A stretch of DNA of 44,298 nt from assembly GCA_035533755.1 (NCBI GenBank), contig DATLTC010000064.1:1-44298 (forward strand). Reading direction: 5' to 3'. A program made the translations under genes and the position numbers. Source of the stretch: Gemmatimonadaceae bacterium. Its GTDB lineage: Bacteria > Gemmatimonadota > Gemmatimonadetes > Gemmatimonadales > Gemmatimonadaceae. The notes beneath the pieces are model-generated. The model saw only the letters and a list, made by a program, of their open reading frames with translations, was not told the DNA's origin and searched no databases. Shown in pieces: positions 41,321 through 44,298 of this stretch; within the stretch, counting starts at the first letter, position 1, and each line of letters opens with the position of its first letter.

Positions 41321-43330
41321 ATGCGGACGCTTCTCCTGCTGTGCGGCGCCATGCTGCTGGGACTGGCCCCACGGGCGTCCGCCCAGATCTCGCCGGGCCC
41401 GCTCGCCCGGGTGCATCGGGACCTGGAGGGTCCGACGAACTGCGCCCAGTGCCACGGGCTGCACCGCGAACCGATGTCGCAGATGTGCCTCGCCTGTCAT
41501 AAGGACGTGGCGTGGCTCATCAGCCAGGGCCGGGGGCTGCACGCCCGCGAGGTGACGGCGCAGAAGAAGGAATGCGCCAGCTGCCACCCGGACCACGCCG
41601 GCGTGAACTTCCAATTGATCGCCTGGCCGGGCGGATCCGAGGCAGGGTTCGACCACCGGCTGGCCGGCTGGGCGCTCGAGGGCAAACACGCTCAGGCAAA
41701 GTGCGGGGACTGCCACACGGCCAAGTTCCGCGTGGGCCCGGCCGCGGCGCTGTCCAAGCGCCAGGGATCCGCCGGCTGGCTGGGGCTGGAGACGACGTGC
41801 GCGTCGTGCCATCGCGCCGACGACGTGCACCGGGGATCGCTGGGCGCGAGTTGCGAGCGCTGCCACGACACGCGCGGGTGGAAGCCGGCGCCGAAGTTCG
41901 ATCACGGCCAGACCGACTATCCGTTGACGGGCCGACACGCCGACGTCGCGTGCGACAAGTGCCACCTCGCGCCGCGGCTCGGCATCGCCCCCGGTCCGGA
42001 CGGCGTGCGGATCCCACGATTCAAGCCCATCGCGTTCGCGCAGTGCTCGTCCTGTCACGAGGATCCGCACCGGGGCAAGCTGTCGGGCCGGTGCGCGGAC
42101 TGCCATGTGACGCGTGGTTGGGCGATCATCGACCGGGCGGAGTTCAATCACTCGGTCACGCGGTTCCCGCTCCTGGGCATGCACCGCGGCGTGTCGTGCA
42201 CCGCGTGCCATCGCGCCAATCTCACGCTCAAGGATCCGCCGTTCGCCGCCTGCGCGTCGTGTCACGCCGACCCGCATGTCGGCGAGGCGACGCTGGGCGG
42301 CAAGCCGGTGGACTGCGCCGCGTGCCACCGCGTGGAGGGGTTCAGGCCGTCGACGTTCACCCTGGCGCAACACGCGGCGACCCGATATCCGCTCACCGGG
42401 CGGCACGCCCTGTTGCCGTGCTCGGCCTGCCACGCCAAGGTGGGCGGCACGGTGAGGCTCCGCCTACCGTTCGCGCACTGCGCGGACTGCCACGCCGATG
42501 CGCACGGGGGGCAGCTCGCCGGCCGGCCGGACCGAGGCAGCTGCGAGGGCTGCCACACGGACGCCGGATGGAAGCCCAGCACATTCTCGATCGCCGCGCA
42601 CGCCAGGTTGCGGGTCCCGCTCGACGGGCGGCACGGGACCATCGCCTGCGCGGCGTGTCACGCGGCGGTCCGGCCCGGCCTCCCGCGACTCACGATGTCG
42701 CGGGCGTCGCTCGGCACGGCGCACGTAGTGCTGCGGGTGCCGGAGACCGCGTGCGCGGATTGCCACGTGGATCCGCACGCCGGCCGGTACGCGGCGGGCG
42801 GTGCGTTCCCGGTGCCGGGCGGCTGCCGGTCGTGCCACGACACGCGCCGCTTCCGTCCGTCGACGGTGGACGTGGCGATGCACGCGCGATTCTCGTTTGC
42901 CCTCGACGGAGCGCACCGCGCCGTCGCGTGCGTGGCGTGCCACGCCGAGATGCGCGCGCCGGAGGCCGCTTCGACCCTCGTGCTGGCGCCCCGGGGCGTG
43001 GCGTCGTTGCCGTTCACCCACACGCGGTCGACCACGTGCCGGTCGTGCCACGAGGGCGACAGTCCGCACGGGGCGCAGTTCGCGAGTCGCAAGGACGGCG
43101 GCGCGTGCGAGAGCTGCCACGGCACCGACTCGTTCGCGCCGGCGTCGCGGTTCGATCATGACCGCGATGCGTCGTTCCCGCTCGCCGGCGCCCACGCCAA
43201 CGTGCCGTGCGCCGCGTGCCACAGGACAGAAACCACCGGCGCGGGCAAGGCCCGCGTCGTCTACCGGCCGCTCTCCGGAAGGTGCGAGAGCTGTCACGCC
43301 CGCCACGGGGCGACGAGGAGTACGCCATGA
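41321..43330 (+). CDS. Secreted 23-haem c-type cytochrome
   Basis: 669 residues with a signal peptide (M-R-T-L-L-L-L ending R-A-S-A-Q). I count 23 CxxCH haem-attachment motifs, about one per 29 residues. Many sit in a loose repeat of the form F-x-H...[FY]-P-L-x-G-x-H-x(4-5)-C-x-x-C-H, together with D-P-H-x-G segments that supply distal His ligands. The density and layout fit an elongated haem wire in the periplasm or on the cell surface. There is no membrane segment after the signal peptide. The ATG follows the flavoprotein TGA with no gap and the stop overlaps the next cytochrome (ATGA), so the three are translated as a set. Maturation needs the CcmABCDEF system found at the left of the window. 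Confidence 0.93.
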   Translation: MRTLLLLCGAMLLGLAPRASAQISPGPLARVHRDLEGPTNCAQCHGLHREPMSQMCLACHKDVAWLISQGRGLHAREVTAQKKECASCHPDHAGVNFQLIAWPGGSEAGFDHRLAGWALEGKHAQAKCGDCHTAKFRVGPAAALSKRQGSAGWLGLETTCASCHRADDVHRGSLGASCERCHDTRGWKPAPKFDHGQTDYPLTGRHADVACDKCHLAPRLGIAPGPDGVRIPRFKPIAFAQCSSCHEDPHRGKLSGRCADCHVTRGWAIIDRAEFNHSVTRFPLLGMHRGVSCTACHRANLTLKDPPFAACASCHADPHVGEATLGGKPVDCAACHRVEGFRPSTFTLAQHAATRYPLTGRHALLPCSACHAKVGGTVRLRLPFAHCADCHADAHGGQLAGRPDRGSCEGCHTDAGWKPSTFSIAAHARLRVPLDGRHGTIACAACHAAVRPGLPRLTMSRASLGTAHVVLRVPETACADCHVDPHAGRYAAGGAFPVPGGCRSCHDTRRFRPSTVDVAMHARFSFALDGAHRAVACVACHAEMRAPEAASTLVLAPRGVASLPFTHTRSTTCRSCHEGDSPHGAQFASRKDGGACESCHGTDSFAPASRFDHDRDASFPLAGAHANVPCAACHRTETTGAGKARVVYRPLSGRCESCHARHGATRSTP

Positions 43331-44298
43331 GACGGTCGTACCGAAGGCTGGCCGCGCTCGCGTTCGCGGTGTGGTCGCTGCCGGCCGCCGCGCGCGGCCA
43401 GGACAACCCGCACGGTCCCACGATCGGCGCGTGCAGCGCCTGCCATCGCCCCGACGGGTGGACGCCGGTGTCGATCAGCAAGACGTTCCGCCACGCGCCG
43501 GCGACCTTCCCGCTCGAAGGAGCGCACGCGCACACGCCGTGCACGGCGTGTCATCGCACGCTCGATTTCGCGAACACGCCCACCGCGTGCGCGTCCTGCC
43601 ACACCGACGTGCATCACGGCGAATTCGGCACGCAGTGCGCGCGGTGCCACACGCCGCGCAGTTTCATCGACCCACCGGCCATGCGGCGGATGCACGAGAC
43701 CACGCAGTTCCCGCTGCGCGGCATCCACGCCGTGGCGGCCTGTGAATCGTGCCACCTTCCGTCGCTGCCCGGCCGGAGCGCGTACGTGAATCGTCCCACG
43801 ACATGCTTCGGATGCCACGCCGCGGAATACCGTCAGGCCAAAGCGCCGGACCACGTGGCGAGCGCATTCCCGCAGGACTGTTCGCAGTGCCACGGGCTGA
43901 TGACGTGGCAGGGCGCCGGATTCAATCATGCGACCACGGGTTTCCCGCTCACCGGGGCGCACCTCGCGGTGGCCTGCGCCGGCTGTCACGGCGACGGCGT
44001 GTACCGGGGCAAACCCACGGCGTGCGTGTCGTGTCACCAGGCGGACTACGCGAAGACGTCGCGTCCGCCCCACGCCGCGGCGGGATTCCCGACCACGTGC
44101 GAGTCGTGCCACAGCACCGCCAACTGGACGAGCGCGACGTTCGATCACAACGCCACCAAGTTCCCGCTCACGGGCGCGCACGTGACCCTGGCCTGCAATG
44201 CCTGCCATGGCGACGGCGTGTACGCCGGCAAGCCGACCGCCTGCGTGTCATGCCACCTCGCGGACTACAACGGCACGAACAATCCGGCCCACGCCGCG
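43327..44298 (+). CDS. Second multihaem c-type cytochrome, cut by window edge
   Basis: 324 codons are visible and the frame is open to the right edge. A signal peptide (M-R-R-S-Y-R-R, hydrophobic core, then A-A-R-G-Q) is followed by 12 CxxCH motifs. The C-terminal visible part is a tandem repeat with a 73-residue period carrying three haems per unit. Each unit opens F-P-L-T-G-A-H and contains C-H-G-D-G-V-Y and K-P-T-A-C-V-S-C-H. It begins in an ATGA overlap with the 23-haem cytochrome. Its final haem number and any C-terminal anchor lie outside the window. A role in the same electron chain is inferred from coupling and design. Confidence 0.93.
   Translation, partial: MRRSYRRLAALAFAVWSLPAAARGQDNPHGPTIGACSACHRPDGWTPVSISKTFRHAPATFPLEGAHAHTPCTACHRTLDFANTPTACASCHTDVHHGEFGTQCARCHTPRSFIDPPAMRRMHETTQFPLRGIHAVAACESCHLPSLPGRSAYVNRPTTCFGCHAAEYRQAKAPDHVASAFPQDCSQCHGLMTWQGAGFNHATTGFPLTGAHLAVACAGCHGDGVYRGKPTACVSCHQADYAKTSRPPHAAAGFPTTCESCHSTANWTSATFDHNATKFPLTGAHVTLACNACHGDGVYAGKPTACVSCHLADYNGTNNPAHAA
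43942..44298 (+). repeat. 219-bp in-frame tandem repeat in the multihaem cytochrome
   Basis: Unit one runs 43942-44160 and unit two starts at 44161 and is cut by the edge. Both begin with codons for F-P-L-T-G-A-H, and the offset is exactly 219 nt (73 codons). Each full unit encodes three CxxCH motifs. A looser F-P-L-[ER]-G copy is also seen earlier in the gene. Confidence 0.85.

Noticed and set aside
41321-44298. Regularly spaced repeats resembling a CRISPR array
   Set aside because: The periodicity comes from codons for CxxCH haem motifs within intact reading frames; repeats are not identical and there are no spacers.

Overview
The window is GC-rich bacterial chromosome, densely packed with genes on both strands. 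It has no rRNA, tRNA, insertion sequence or CRISPR array that I can see. The gene families fit a Gram-negative, respiring soil or sediment bacterium: System I cytochrome c maturation, two RND/TolC efflux systems, a two-domain M16 peptidase, a membrane-fused spermidine-synthase-like protein and very large multihaem cytochromes. I infer Gemmatimonadota as most likely, with Acidobacteriota or Myxococcota as alternatives; no marker gene in the window settles this.

Left part (1-11.5 kb). A ccmABCDEF operon on the minus strand (ccmF cut by the edge) exports and delivers haem for c-type cytochromes. Next is a divergent pair: a small fasciclin-domain gene and a MerR/B12 regulator carrying every residue known to matter for CarH-type light sensing. 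Between them lie interlocked repeats with an 11-bp period that cover a good sigma-70 promoter. A P2A cation ATPase follows, then a convergent pair made of a slightly divergent NAD-dependent DNA ligase and PolX.

Efflux part (11.1-25.9 kb, all minus strand). The first block runs thioredoxin-2, TolC, membrane fusion protein, RND pump and a PII-like protein, followed by a DUF2892 membrane protein and an ArsR regulator that leads into polX. The second block is an ECF sigma factor, a putative anti-sigma factor, a Spy-like periplasmic protein, TolC, a membrane fusion lipoprotein and an RND pump. Each of its five junctions is a 4-nt start/stop overlap, and it ends at a strong intrinsic terminator.

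Middle part (26-38.6 kb). An MFS exporter is coupled to a YecD-like hydrolase. A GT2 glycosyltransferase and a ChbG/HpnK-type deacetylase form a plus-strand pair that converges on a GT87-type membrane protein. Then come a secreted M16 zinc peptidase, the spermidine-synthase-like fusion, a class-A-type serine hydrolase and a DUF2127 membrane protein.

Right part (38.7-44.3 kb). A CRP-type palindrome precedes a tightly packed plus-strand operon: a di-haem cytochrome b, a membrane-anchored iron-sulphur/FAD protein of rearranged domain order, a 23-haem secreted cytochrome, and a second multihaem cytochrome (at least 12 haems) that runs off the window. I read this as an electron conduit linking a cytoplasmic NAD(P)H or quinone pool to the periplasm or outside. 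It is the best candidate here for an undescribed system. The ccm operon at the other end of the window supplies the haem ligation chemistry such cytochromes need.
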